Of a stretch of DNA of 64,000 nt, positions 33,460-43,200 are shown one piece after another. This DNA is from TMP-86 sp046347195 (GTDB lineage: Bacteria > Pseudomonadota > Gammaproteobacteria > Steroidobacterales > Steroidobacteraceae), in the NCBI GenBank assembly GCA_046347195.1, contig JAXMGQ010000018.1, positions 20,806 to 84,805 on the forward strand, given 5' to 3'. The notes beneath the pieces were generated by a model that saw nothing but the letters and a program-made list of their open reading frames with translations, was not told where the DNA came from and did not search any database. Every line of letters begins with the position of its first letter. The stretch's first letter is position 1. Position numbers and translations under genes: made by a program.

Positions 33460-35424
33460 ATGACGAACGTGAACCTGGCGGCGAGCCACGCCTCCCGCAT
33501 CTGCCACATCGTTCGCAACGGACTGCAACCCGCCGGCATCGAGCCGCATGTCACGCGTTCCTGGTATCGCTGCCTGTCGGAGTACGGCATCGAGCCGATG
33601 GGACCGCGCCGCAATGCCGTGCTCAGTCCGCAATCGGTCAAGGAACTGCAGCAGCGCATGGGAGGCCTGCTGCCGGTAGCCCGCGCCGAGATGGAAAGCC
33701 TGTACGAGCAGATCGCCGGTTCCGGCTTCGCGGTGATCCTCTCGGACAACCAGGGCGCCATCCTGAGCCTGATCACCGACCCCACGCTGCAGCGTGAGTT
33801 CCGCCGAGCCGGCCTGTCCAACGGCACCTTGTGGGATGAACGCCACGAAGGCACCAACGGCATCGGCACCTGCCTCGCGGAAGGCTGCTCGGTCACGGTC
33901 CATCGCGAGGAGCATTTCCGCGGATACAACGTCTCGCTGTCCTGCTCGGGGGCGCCCATCCTCGACCCGCATGGCGGGATCATCGGTGTGCTCGATGCCT
34001 CCACCGCGCACTGCAACGACAGCCGGCTGATACAGCGCCACACGATGGCGCTGGTCAACATGTCGGCGAACCTGATCTCGCGCTGGAACTTCCTCAACGA
34101 GTTCGGCCACGCGTGGATCCTGCGCTTCCACAGCCGGCCCGAGTTCGTGGGACTGCTGCACGAGGCGCTGGTGGCCATCGATGCGCGGGGGCTCATCCAG
34201 GCGGTGAACGAAAGCGCGATGCTGCAACTCGGCTGCTCGGCTCGTGGCTCGCTCGTGGGCCACAGCATCGAGGAGTACTTCCAGTTCGATTTCGACACGC
34301 TCGAGCAGCGTTCACGCGCGGATCCGAACACCATCTGGCCGGTGCGCGATCTGGCGCATGGGCGCCGCTTCTTCGCGGTGGTGCGGGCACCGCTGCGCCG
34401 GCTGCCACGCACCGCCGTACTGTCGGCGGTGGCGGATGCGCCGGACACGGTGCGCGAGCCCGCCAAGCGTCATGTCGGCGAGGACCCGCGCATGCGCCGC
34501 AACCTCGCCTGTGGCCGGCAGTTGTTCGCCAGGCAAGTGCCCATCCTGCTGCAGGGGGCGACCGGCACGGGCAAGGAGGCCTTCGCCAAGGCATTGCATG
34601 CCGGCGGCCTGTGGGCGGAGAAGCCTTTCGTCACCGTGAACTGCGCGGCGATCCCGGAGAGCCTGATCGAGAGCGAGCTGTTCGGCTACACGCGCGGCGC
34701 CTTCACCGGCGCGGTGAAGGAAGGCCGCACGGGGAGGATCCTGCAGTCCAGTGGCGGCACGCTGTTCCTGGATGAGATCGGCGACATGCCGCTGATGCTG
34801 CAGACGCGGCTCCTGCGCGTGATCGAGGAGCGCGAGGTGATGCCGCTGGGCAGCGAGCAGGCCATCGCCGTCGACCTGCACGTCATCAGTGCCTCGCACC
34901 GGGACATCCCGCAGATGGTGCGCGATGGCGAGTTCCGCGAGGACCTGTTCTACCGGCTCAACGGCGTGACACTGAACCTGCCCTTGCTGCGTGACCGCGA
35001 GGACCGGGCCGACCTCATCCGTGCCCTGCTGCGCGAGGAGTGCAACGGCCAGGATGTCGCCATCGCCGAGGATGCCTTCCAGCGGCTGCTCGACTACGGC
35101 TGGCCAGGCAACATCCGCCAGCTTCGCAATGCGCTGCGCACCGCCTGTGCCCTGTGCAGGGAAGGCACCATCCGGCTTTCCAACCTGCCGCAGGAGATCC
35201 TCGACACCGATGGCCGGCCGGAGCCACCCGCCGTGCCGGCAGCGGCCGCCGAGGATCTCGCCTCACATCCCTCCAAGGCCCTGCGCGAGGCTGAATGCGC
35301 GGCGCTGCGCCGGGAGCTGGAGCGACTGCGCTGGAACGTGAGCCGCACCGCCGCGGAGCTGGGCATCAGCCGCAACACGCTGTACCGCAAGATGCACAAG
35401 CACGGGATCACCCCCAAGCATTGA
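33460..35424 (+). CDS. Sigma-54-dependent activator, AcoR family (GAF-AAA+-Fis)
   Basis: The protein has 654 residues from the ATG at 33460 (GAGGGG upstream). The N-terminal sensory region has the AcoR-like opening SHASRICHIVRNG and a GAF domain (GTNGIGTCLAEGCSVTVHRE), followed by a PAS-like part. The AAA+ domain has Walker A LQGATGTGKEAFAKALH, the sigma-54 contact loop GAFTGA and Walker B LFLDEIGDMP. The Fis-type helix-turn-helix is WNVSRTAAELGISRNTLYRK. Relatives sense acetoin or alcohol/aldehyde metabolites. With three -24/-12 promoters nearby it is the obvious activator of xoxF, gfa and the porin. Confidence 0.92.
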   Translation: MTNVNLAASHASRICHIVRNGLQPAGIEPHVTRSWYRCLSEYGIEPMGPRRNAVLSPQSVKELQQRMGGLLPVARAEMESLYEQIAGSGFAVILSDNQGAILSLITDPTLQREFRRAGLSNGTLWDERHEGTNGIGTCLAEGCSVTVHREEHFRGYNVSLSCSGAPILDPHGGIIGVLDASTAHCNDSRLIQRHTMALVNMSANLISRWNFLNEFGHAWILRFHSRPEFVGLLHEALVAIDARGLIQAVNESAMLQLGCSARGSLVGHSIEEYFQFDFDTLEQRSRADPNTIWPVRDLAHGRRFFAVVRAPLRRLPRTAVLSAVADAPDTVREPAKRHVGEDPRMRRNLACGRQLFARQVPILLQGATGTGKEAFAKALHAGGLWAEKPFVTVNCAAIPESLIESELFGYTRGAFTGAVKEGRTGRILQSSGGTLFLDEIGDMPLMLQTRLLRVIEEREVMPLGSEQAIAVDLHVISASHRDIPQMVRDGEFREDLFYRLNGVTLNLPLLRDREDRADLIRALLREECNGQDVAIAEDAFQRLLDYGWPGNIRQLRNALRTACALCREGTIRLSNLPQEILDTDGRPEPPAVPAAAAEDLASHPSKALREAECAALRRELERLRWNVSRTAAELGISRNTLYRKMHKHGITPKH

Positions 35425-35442
35425 AGGCGGTCGGCCCGGCCG

Positions 35443-36015
35443 TCAGGACTTGAGCACTCCCGAGAGCTTGGCCGCATGCGTGGCCAGGGCATCCATCAGC
35501 GGCGGATTCAGGCAGTCGTAGGGTTCGAGCCCCAGGGACTTCAGTCGGCTGCGCACATCGCCCATCTTCGCGGGGTCCGCGCCGGATTCGATGATGGAGG
35601 AGACGAAGGCCGCGAAGCCCGGCGCCGACCAGCCCGCATCGTTCGACAGCTCGGTGTGGATGAAATCCAGGCCGTAGAACGCGTGCCTGGTGTTCTCGAT
35701 GCGGCCGAACAGGTGCACGCCGCAGCCCTTGCAGGCATAGCGCTGGATCGTGGCGCCGGGATCCACGATGGCGAGCTTGTCGCCGTTCTGGATGACCGAC
35801 ACCTTGTCGCGAGGCACGACCGCCACCACGGAAAACAAGGCGCCCTTGGGCTTCCAGCACTTGGTGCAGCCGCAGGCATGGTTGTGCGCGGACTGCGACC
35901 TGATCGCCACCTTCACCGGCTTGTCCGTGCACTTGCAGGTCAGTGTCCCCCCTTCAAAATCCTTTGCAGCCGGTTTGATGCCATTGTCGACGGACGGATG
36001 AATCGAAATTGACAT
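35443..36015 (-). CDS. gfa: S-(hydroxymethyl)glutathione synthase (Gfa family)
   Basis: The protein has 190 residues with zinc-binding cysteines in CKCTDKPVKV, CGCTKCW and CKGCGVHLFG, the pattern of the GFA (CENP-V-like) fold. Its length and the start ISIHPSVDNGIKPAA fit the true glutathione-dependent formaldehyde-activating group rather than the shorter general GFA proteins. It would capture formaldehyde made by XoxF or methanethiol oxidase as S-hydroxymethylglutathione. In vitro evidence for catalysis by Gfa is debated in the literature. GGGAGGAA precedes the ATG at 36015. It converges with the activator gene (18 bases apart) and has its own sigma-54 promoter. Confidence 0.88.
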   Translation of the reverse strand: MSISIHPSVDNGIKPAAKDFEGGTLTCKCTDKPVKVAIRSQSAHNHACGCTKCWKPKGALFSVVAVVPRDKVSVIQNGDKLAIVDPGATIQRYACKGCGVHLFGRIENTRHAFYGLDFIHTELSNDAGWSAPGFAAFVSSIIESGADPAKMGDVRSRLKSLGLEPYDCLNPPLMDALATHAAKLSGVLKS

Positions 36016-36081
36016 GAACGGTTCCTCCCGGTTGTTCCTCTACCCCTGTGACCGCGGATTCCGCAATCAGCTTTGGATCGG

Positions 36082-36097
36082 TGCAGCTTGCGTGCCA
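36082..36097 (-). promoter_or_regulatory. Sigma-54 (-24/-12) promoter of gfa
   Basis: Read on the minus strand, TGGCACGCAAGCTGCA matches TGGCAC-N5-TTGCA with one mismatch (C for the first T of TTGCA) and exact GG-to-GC spacing. The start of transcription would be near 36071, about 55 bases before the gfa ATG. Confidence 0.68.
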
Positions 36098-36283
36098 GAG
36101 AGCTTTGCCATGGTGATCGCGGCTGCCGTGATGCTCGCGCGGGCTTTGCGGGAGGACCGCGTGGGTCGAGTGCGCTGATTCCATGACACCGCCCGAGGCT
36201 CACTGATCCGCGGACGGGACAGCCGCGCCAGCCGATCGCGCCGCGACTTCACGAATGGCGCGCCATGCCGCGCGAATCCCCAC
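36098..36283. promoter_or_regulatory. Shared upstream region of divergent gfa and porin promoters
   Basis: About 185 bases separate the two divergent -24/-12 promoters. The only repeat of the regulon motif I find is ACGGGACAG at 36214-36222 (CTGTCCCGT on the other strand), preceded by CTGATCCG at 36203-36210. It lies about 120 bases upstream of the gfa promoter and about 60 upstream of the porin promoter, so one activator site could serve both. Confidence 0.4.
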
Positions 36284-36299
36284 TGGTACAGCTCTTGCA
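36284..36299 (+). promoter_or_regulatory. Sigma-54 (-24/-12) promoter of the porin
   Basis: TGGTACAGCTCTTGCA matches TGGCAC-N5-TTGCA with one change (C to T) and exact spacing. The predicted transcript would start near 36310, leaving a leader of about 68 bases before the ATG at 36378. Confidence 0.7.
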
Positions 36300-36377
36300 G
36301 CCCCGTTGGAACGTGCGGTGAGCTCGCTCGTGCCGCGCCGATTCCAATCAATCACAAGGACCTGAAGGGGAGTAGCG

Positions 36378-37649
36378 ATGATGAGCAAGCAATCCTGGCG
36401 ACTGATCGGCTGCGCGGCCCTGTTGGCGGCCGTGCCCGCGAGGCCCGCGCTGGCGGGCATCGACTTCACGGCCGGCGACTGGAAGGTCGACATCTCGGGA
36501 AACGTCAATGCCTTCTACGTCGGCGCGAACTGTGATGATGGCGCCAACACCGCGGTGGTGGGTGGACTCGCCTGCACCGGCGATAAGGCGGCGGCGGTCC
36601 GCAATGGCCTGCTGCCGGCGGCCATCGTCTTCAACGCCACTTCCCGGCAGGGTGATCTCGATGTGGGATTCACCATCGGGTTCTACCCGGGCATCAACAG
36701 CTCCGCCGCCGCCGGCGTGAATGGGCCGGGCCTGCCCTCGGCCCTGCAGACACCCGGCATCGATGCTCGCCAGGCGTTCTTCACCATCGGCGATGCGAGC
36801 TGGGGCACGGTCAAGCTGGGACGCGACATCGGGCTGTTCGGCAAGGATGCCATCCTCGATGACATGACCTTGCTCGGCGTGGGCTCCACCGGCGGTAACA
36901 GCGCGCCGGGCAACACCAGCCTCGGCCGCATCGGCATCGGCTACATCTACACCGACTGGGAGCCGCAGATCACCTACACCTCGCCATCGTTCAACGGCTT
37001 TTCCTTCTCGGCCGGCATCTTCCAGCCGCTGAACTCGGTGGGTGCGGCACCCTTCGGGGCCACCTACTCGAAGCACACGGCCCCGCAGATCCAGGCCGGC
37101 GCCAGCTACACCTGGGGCGATGCGACCGGCACCGCGCTCAGTGGCAAGGTGTGGGTGGACGTGGTGACGCAGAAGGCGCAGGCCACCAGCAGTGACGTGG
37201 CGGGCAATGCGCCCGGTGCCGCCACCAGCTACAACGGCTCAGGCGTCGATGGCGGCGTGAAGATCGGCGTGGCCGGGTTCGAAGGCGTGCTCTACGGCTA
37301 CACCGGCAAGGGCATCGGCACCACCGGCTTGTACATCCTGCCCACCTCGGCCGCCGGCGAGAAGCGCAAGTCCGATGGCGGCTACGTGCAGGGGGCCTAC
37401 AAGTTCAACAAGCTCAAGGTCGGGGTGAGCTACGGCGTGTCGAACCTCAAGCTGGCCTCGGACGAGGAGGCGGGGTCGGCCTCGAGCCTGCTGCTGCACC
37501 GGAACGAATCCGTGGTCGGTGGCCTGTATTACAGCCTGACCAAGAGCGTGACGCTGGTGGGCGAGTTCATCGACACCAAGGCCAAGGCCTGGAACGGCAA
37601 CTCCGCCAAGGAGACCACCTACGCCCTGGGCGGCATCATCTTCTTTTGA
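36378..37649 (+). CDS. Outer-membrane porin of the PQQ module
   Basis: This Gram-negative trimeric-type porin has 423 residues. A signal peptide is cleaved near ARPALA. The mature protein starts IDFTAGDWKVDISGNVNAFY and has QAFFTIGDASWGTVKLGRDIGLFGKDAIL, the constriction-loop region typical of the family. A final strand ends ALGGIIFF with terminal Phe. Such porins are frequent beside methanol or alcohol dehydrogenase genes and probably admit small alcohols. The sigma-54 promoter at 36284 ties its expression to xoxF and gfa. Confidence 0.87.
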   Translation: MMSKQSWRLIGCAALLAAVPARPALAGIDFTAGDWKVDISGNVNAFYVGANCDDGANTAVVGGLACTGDKAAAVRNGLLPAAIVFNATSRQGDLDVGFTIGFYPGINSSAAAGVNGPGLPSALQTPGIDARQAFFTIGDASWGTVKLGRDIGLFGKDAILDDMTLLGVGSTGGNSAPGNTSLGRIGIGYIYTDWEPQITYTSPSFNGFSFSAGIFQPLNSVGAAPFGATYSKHTAPQIQAGASYTWGDATGTALSGKVWVDVVTQKAQATSSDVAGNAPGAATSYNGSGVDGGVKIGVAGFEGVLYGYTGKGIGTTGLYILPTSAAGEKRKSDGGYVQGAYKFNKLKVGVSYGVSNLKLASDEEAGSASSLLLHRNESVVGGLYYSLTKSVTLVGEFIDTKAKAWNGNSAKETTYALGGIIFF

Positions 37650-37661
37650 AGGAGGGAAACA

Positions 37662-37692
37662 CCACGCGCGCGGTGATGAACCGCGCGCGTGG
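37662..37692 (+). terminator. Strong GC hairpin after the porin (possible terminator)
   Basis: CCACGCGCGCGGT and its exact complement form a 13-base-pair stem with a five-base loop, 12 bases after the porin stop. There is no T-run, so it is either a weak or Rho-assisted terminator or a 3'-end stabiliser of the porin message. Confidence 0.5.
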
Positions 37693-37740
37693 CGCGGCGG
37701 TTGATCGAACGAGGCCTGCGAGTATCATCGAGACGGCGCG

Positions 37741-39239
37741 ATGCGAACTCGAGTGTGGATCGAACACGTGATCGGCACCCAGACCCGTACACCTCCCGTC
37801 GATGCCCGCAGACCTCGCCAGCTCCCGTGGTGCCTCCCCGTGCTGTGCACGTCGATGTGCCTCGCGTCCTGCGAGGCCTATCGGCCGGCGCCGGTGGATC
37901 CTGCCCGCTCCGCCCGCGAGCTCGACGAGCGGCCGCTGGCCTCCGACCAGGCGCGAGAGGCGCTCGACCGGTTGTTGCCGCAGCCTGACCGCGGCTGGCC
38001 GCCCTCGAGCTGGAACCGCGCGCAGCTGCTCGTTGCCGGCCTTGCGCAGAACCCGCAGCTGGCCTGGGCGCGCGCCGAGCAGCAACGGGCCGTGGCGCAG
38101 TCGGTGGCGGCGAATCTTCCGGCGGACGGTTCGCTGCTGCTGCAGACCGAGTATGCGCGCCGGGAGCAGCATCCCTGGCTGTACGGGGTGGCCGGTCGCT
38201 GGCCCCTGTGGACGGCGACCCAGCGCCGCGAATCCGTGCGTGCCATCGCCGCCGTGACCGAACAGGCCCGGCTCGAATTCTCGCAGGCCGTGTGGCAGTT
38301 GCGGCGTGAACTCATCGCGGCGCTCAGCGATCGTGAATCGGCGCAGCGGGAGCTGGCACAGATGGACGGGCTGGATCACACGCTCGGCCAATTGCACGAG
38401 TTGCAGCAGGCGCGCATCGCGGCCGGGGAGGATGCGCCGGACACCGCGCTGGCCCTCGACCAGGAAAGGGCGGCGCTGCTGGCCGAGCGGGCCGAGGCGC
38501 AGCAACGCCTCGCCGCATCGCAGGCCGCGGTGGCGCAGTGCCTCGGCATCACGGCGCACGGACTCGGGTCGACGCCACTGTCCTGGCCCGAGTGGGGTAG
38601 CCGCCGCCCGTCGATGCGGCGTTGCTGGACCGCGGACGCGAACAGGCGCTGCTGATGCGCCCCGATCTGGGGGCGGCCGTGCAGGCCTACACGCTGGCCG
38701 AATCGGCGCTTGCCCTCGCGCTGCGCGAGCAGTATCCGCGTATCGAACTGCAACCGGGTTACTACTGGGACCACGGCATCGCGAAGTTTCCCTTCGACGT
38801 GGAGATCGGCCTGCCGCGGGGACGGGTGAAGGCTGGCATCGACTCGGCGCGTGCGGCGAGGTCTGCGGCCGGCGCCCATCTGCTCGCCCTGCAGGCACGG
38901 ATCGGCGGCGAGATCGATGCCGCGAGGGAGCAGGAGAGGCGGGCCGCGGAGGCCGTGAAGGCGGCGCTGGTGCAACTCGCCGCGGCGGACCGGGCGGAGC
39001 AGCTGGCAGAGACTGCCTGGCAGGCCGGCGCCGTCGGCCGCGCCAGCCAGCTCACCGCGCTGCTGCTGCGCCAGCGCGCCGGACTGCAGTCGCTGCAGCG
39101 GCGCATGGCCTGGCAACGCGCCCGCAATGAGCTCGAGGCGGCGCTGTACCAGCCGCTGTCAGGACCGGAACTCGCGTTGTCATCGACGAAAGGGTGGCTC
39201 GACGCCGAGCCGGCCGCGCGCGGGATCGCGGCCCGATGA
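37741..39239 (+). CDS. Outer-membrane efflux factor (TolC/CusC-like), frameshifted
   Basis: This is the outer-membrane channel of an RND pump. An N-terminal part to about 38598 has a lipoprotein-like MCLASCEAYRP, then helical repeats. The C-terminal part from about 38601 (PPPVDAALLDRGREQALLMR onward) follows in another frame. One missing base near 38599 explains the break: adding one base gives a continuous protein of about 499 residues, the right size for the family. Because the protein sequence is otherwise well kept, I favour a sequencing error over true decay. It overlaps the adaptor gene by four bases (ATGA). Confidence 0.75.
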
Positions 39240-40201
39240 GCGGCATCGCGCGCCTCTGGCTGATCTCCTGGCTGGGCATCGGCGGCCTCGCGAGCTCGCT
39301 GGCCGGCGATGACGAGCAGCCCGCCGCGCCTGCCTCAGCGCTGGCGACGCTGTCCGATTCGCAACGCCAGGCGCTCGGTATCACGGTGGCGCGTGCTCCG
39401 TCCACGCAGGCGCCCGCGCGACTGTCCGCCGTCGGTGTCGTCGTGGACGTGGCCGCGCTGGTATCGCAATGGGGCGAGTTGGCATCGGCGCAGGCAGCCG
39501 CCTCGGCCGCCGCTGCGGAGCTGTCGCGCCTGACCCACCTGCGCGAATCGCAGGGGTCCGCATCGGATCGGGAGGTGCAGGCGGGCAGGGCGGCGATGGC
39601 GCGCGCCAGCGGCGAGGCGCAGGCGCAGCGCGCGAAGGCCGAGCTGCAATGGCGGCCGCTGTGGCGGCTCACGCCCGCGGGACGCGAGGCGCTGTTCGTG
39701 CGGCTGCGCGCCGGGACCTCGCTCCTGCTGCGCGCCGAAGTGCCGGGCCGGCAGTCGATGCTGCAGCCGCCGGTTTCGGCGCAGGTGAGTCTCGATGGAA
39801 TCGAGGTGGCGGCGAAGGTGCTGGGCTTCGTCTCCTCACCGGGCGGCTCGCAAGGCAGTGCCGTGCTGCTCGAGTCGGCCGCCGCGCCTGGCGCGCCGGG
39901 CGCGGGTGCGCGGCTGCCCACCTCGCTCCTGTGGCCTTCGCAGTCCGGGCGGCTGGTACCCGCGCAGGCGTTGCTGTACGACGAGCGCGGCGCCTTTCTC
40001 TACAAGGCGCTGGCGACCGGGGCCGGGTCGGGCAAGGCGCGATACGCGGCCACCCGGGTGCGGGTGCTTGCTCCCCTGGCGGATGAATGGCTGGTCGACG
40101 GACTGGATGCGGAGGATGAGGTCGTGGTGCGCGGCGCCGGCGTGCTGTGGTCGTTGCAGGGCGTCGGCACTTCCCCGGCGGACGATGATGACCAGGACTA
40201 G
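39236..40201 (+). CDS. RND efflux periplasmic adaptor (membrane fusion protein)
   Basis: The protein has 321 residues from the ATG at 39236. It has an N-terminal signal-like segment, a coiled-coil hairpin (AQAAASAAAAELSRLTHLRE and on through EVQAGRAAMARASGEAQAQR) and barrel/beta domains with LLWPSQSGRLVPAQALLYDE. The C-terminus is VDGLDAEDEVVVRGAGVLWS. This is shorter than typical CusB and lacks an obvious metal-binding tail. It bridges the outer-membrane factor and the RND pump encoded on either side. Confidence 0.82.
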   Translation: MSGIARLWLISWLGIGGLASSLAGDDEQPAAPASALATLSDSQRQALGITVARAPSTQAPARLSAVGVVVDVAALVSQWGELASAQAAASAAAAELSRLTHLRESQGSASDREVQAGRAAMARASGEAQAQRAKAELQWRPLWRLTPAGREALFVRLRAGTSLLLRAEVPGRQSMLQPPVSAQVSLDGIEVAAKVLGFVSSPGGSQGSAVLLESAAAPGAPGAGARLPTSLLWPSQSGRLVPAQALLYDERGAFLYKALATGAGSGKARYAATRVRVLAPLADEWLVDGLDAEDEVVVRGAGVLWSLQGVGTSPADDDDQD

Positions 40202-40219
40202 GGTGGCCACCCTCTCCGG

Positions 40220-43200
40220 ATGCTAGCGGCCATCGTACGAACATCGCTGGCGCACCCGCGCATCGTCACGGCGATGGCGGCCTGGGTATTGCTGTTCGGC
40301 CTCGCCGCGGTCTCCGGCTCGCGGTTCGATGTCTTTCCGGACTTCGCGCCCCCGCACGTGCTGGTGCAGACCGAGGCGCCGGGCCTGGATGCGGCGCAGG
40401 TGGAATCGCGCGTCACGCAGCCGCTGGAGCGGCTCCTCGCCGGCACCGAGAACGTACGGAGCCTGCGATCCACCTCCACGCAGGGACTCTCCGCGATCCA
40501 GGTGGTGTTCGACCGGGGCGGTGACCCGTACCGCCAGCGGCAGGTGGTCACCGAGCGGCTCGGGCAGGTGTCCGGGCAGCTTCCCGACGGTGTCGGAGCG
40601 CCGCTCCTGTCGCCGCTGAGTTCCTCGATGGAGTACCTCCTGCACGTCGGATTCACCAGCGAACGGCTGGGGCCGGCGGAGCTGCGCGACCTCGTTCAAT
40701 GGGTGGTGAAGCCGCAGATCCTCGCGGTTCCCGGCGTGGCGCAGGCCCAGGTGTTCGGCGGCGAGTCGCGCGAGCGGGTGGTGGAGGTGGATCCCCTGCG
40801 GCTGGCGGCGCGGGGCCTGACGCTGCAGCAGGTGCTGGAGGCGACGCGCAACGCCACCGCCGCCCGGGGCGCGGGCTTTCTCGAGACGCAGACACAGCGC
40901 ATCATCATCCGGGCGCAGCCGCAGGGCGCGAGCAGCATGGCACTGGCGGATTCCCTGCTCGAGACGGGCGATGGCGCGCTGGTGCGACTCGGCGATGTGG
41001 CGCGCGTGCGCGATGGCGCGGAGCCGCGCTTCGGCGATGCGTTGATCGCCGGGGTTCCCGGTGTGCTGGTGGAGACCTCGACCCAGTTCGGCGCGAACAC
41101 GCTGGAGGTCTCGCGCGCGCTGGAGTCGCGTCTCGAGGCACTCGCCCCGGTGCTCGCGAAACAGGGGGTGCGCTACCACCCGGCGCTGCTGCGGCCGGCG
41201 AGCTTCATCGAGAGCGCCATCTTGAAGCTGCGCAATTCACTGCTGATCGGCGCGGCGCTGGTGGTGGTGATCCTGCTGGTCATGCTGCGCGACTGGCGCG
41301 GCGCGCTGATCTCCTTCAGCGCCATCCCGCTCACGCTCCTGGCCTGCGTGTGGCTGCTGTCGGCCGCCTCCTTCAGCCTCAACACCATGACACTCGGCGG
41401 CCTCGTGGTCGCACTGGGCGTGGTGGTGGACGATGCCGTCATCGACGTGGAGAACATCCTGCGCCGCCGCCGCCTGGCAGGGGAGGGCGCCAGTCCCGCC
41501 GGCATGTTCCTCTCGGCCTCCCTCGAGGTGCGCCGTCCGGTGTTCTTCGCCACCGCCGCGGTGGCCGTGGCCTTCTTCCCCGTCCTCGCGATGTCGGGCC
41601 TGCAGGGCTCGTTCTTCAGGCCCCTGTCGGTGGCCTTCCTGCTCGCCGTCGCGCTCTCGCTGCTGGTGGCGATGAGCGTGACGCCCGCCCTGTGCCAGCT
41701 CGCGATGAGCCGCCACCGTCCCGCGCCCGAGTCCGCCTTCCTGCAGCGCTGCAAGCGCTGGCAGCTCGCCGCCCTCGATTGGCTGGCGCCGCGGCCGCGC
41801 GTGCTGTCGTGGCTGCTGCTGGGCTCGGGTCTCGCGGGACTGGTGGGGCTTCCGCTGCTGGGCGCGCGCCTGCTGCCGGACTTTCGCGAAGACTACCTGA
41901 TCGTGCATGCCTCGCTCCGTGCCGGGATCTCGCTCGAGGAGGTGCGACGGGTCGGCGTGGACATCAGCCGGCGGCTGGCCGCGATCCCGGGCGTGCGCAG
42001 CGTGGCCGAGCAGATCGGCCGCGCGGAGAACGGGCAGGATCCGGATACGCCCAACAAGAGCGAATTCGAGGTGCAGATCGAGCCGGGGCGCGACCGGCGC
42101 GCCTCACGCATCGATGCGGACATCCGCGCGGTGTTCGATGATTACCCGAACCAGTTGGTGGAGATCTACTCGGTGCTGGCCGAGCGCATCGGCGAGACGC
42201 TGAGCGGGGAATCCGCGCCCTTGTCCGTGAGCGTGATCGGCTCGGACCTGGACGCGGACGACGCTGTGGCCGCGCGCATCGTCGCGGTGCTGAAGCGCCT
42301 GCCGGGCGCGGGCTCGGTGCGCGCCGTCGTGCCGGCGCGGCAGGCCGAGCTGCGCGTGCTGCTGGATGCGCAGGCGTTGACCCTGCGGGGCCTGACGCCG
42401 GCCGATGCGCTGCTCACCTTGAATGCCGCCTACCATGGCGCACCCTCGGGGGAAATCGCGCTGGCGGATCGCAGCATTCCGGTGGTGGTGCGGGTGACGG
42501 GCCCGGCCAGTCCGCAATCGGTGGGCGCGCTGCTGTTGCGCGGCGATGCGGGCCAGCTCACGCCGCTGTCCGCGGTGGCCCGGCTCGAGATGGTGTCCGA
42601 GCGAAGCCTCATCGACCATCAGGACGGCCTGCGCCGGCAGATCGTGGTCGCGACGCCCACGGTGAGCGATCAGGTCGGATTCGCGCGCCGCGCGCGACAG
42701 GCCATCGAAGCCGGCGTGGTCCTGCCCGCCGGCGTGTTCCTGCGCTACGGCGGCGCCGCGCAGGCGCAGTCGGCGGCGGCGCGGGAATTGCTGCTGCACT
42801 CTGCCGGGGCCCTCGCGCTCATCGTGTTGCTGCTGGCCGCGGCCTTCGGCCGCACCCGGCAGGTGATCATCGTGCTGCTCGCGCTGCCCAGCACGCTGAT
42901 CGGCGGCGTGCTGGCCGTCGCGCTGACCGGCGCCACGCTCACCCTGGGTTCCATGGTCGGATTCGTGGCGTTGTTCGGCATGGCCGCCCGCAACACCATC
43001 CTGCTCGTCTCGCACTTCGATCACCTGGTGGCAGTGGAGGGCCGACCCTGGGATATCCACACGGCCTGGCAGGGGGCCCGGGAGCGGCTGACGCCGGTCC
43101 TGCTGACCTCGCTCCTCACCGGCCTTGCGCTGCTGCCGGTGGCGCTGCAATGGCACCAGCCGGGCCATGAGATCGAGGGGCCCATGGCCATCGTCATCCT

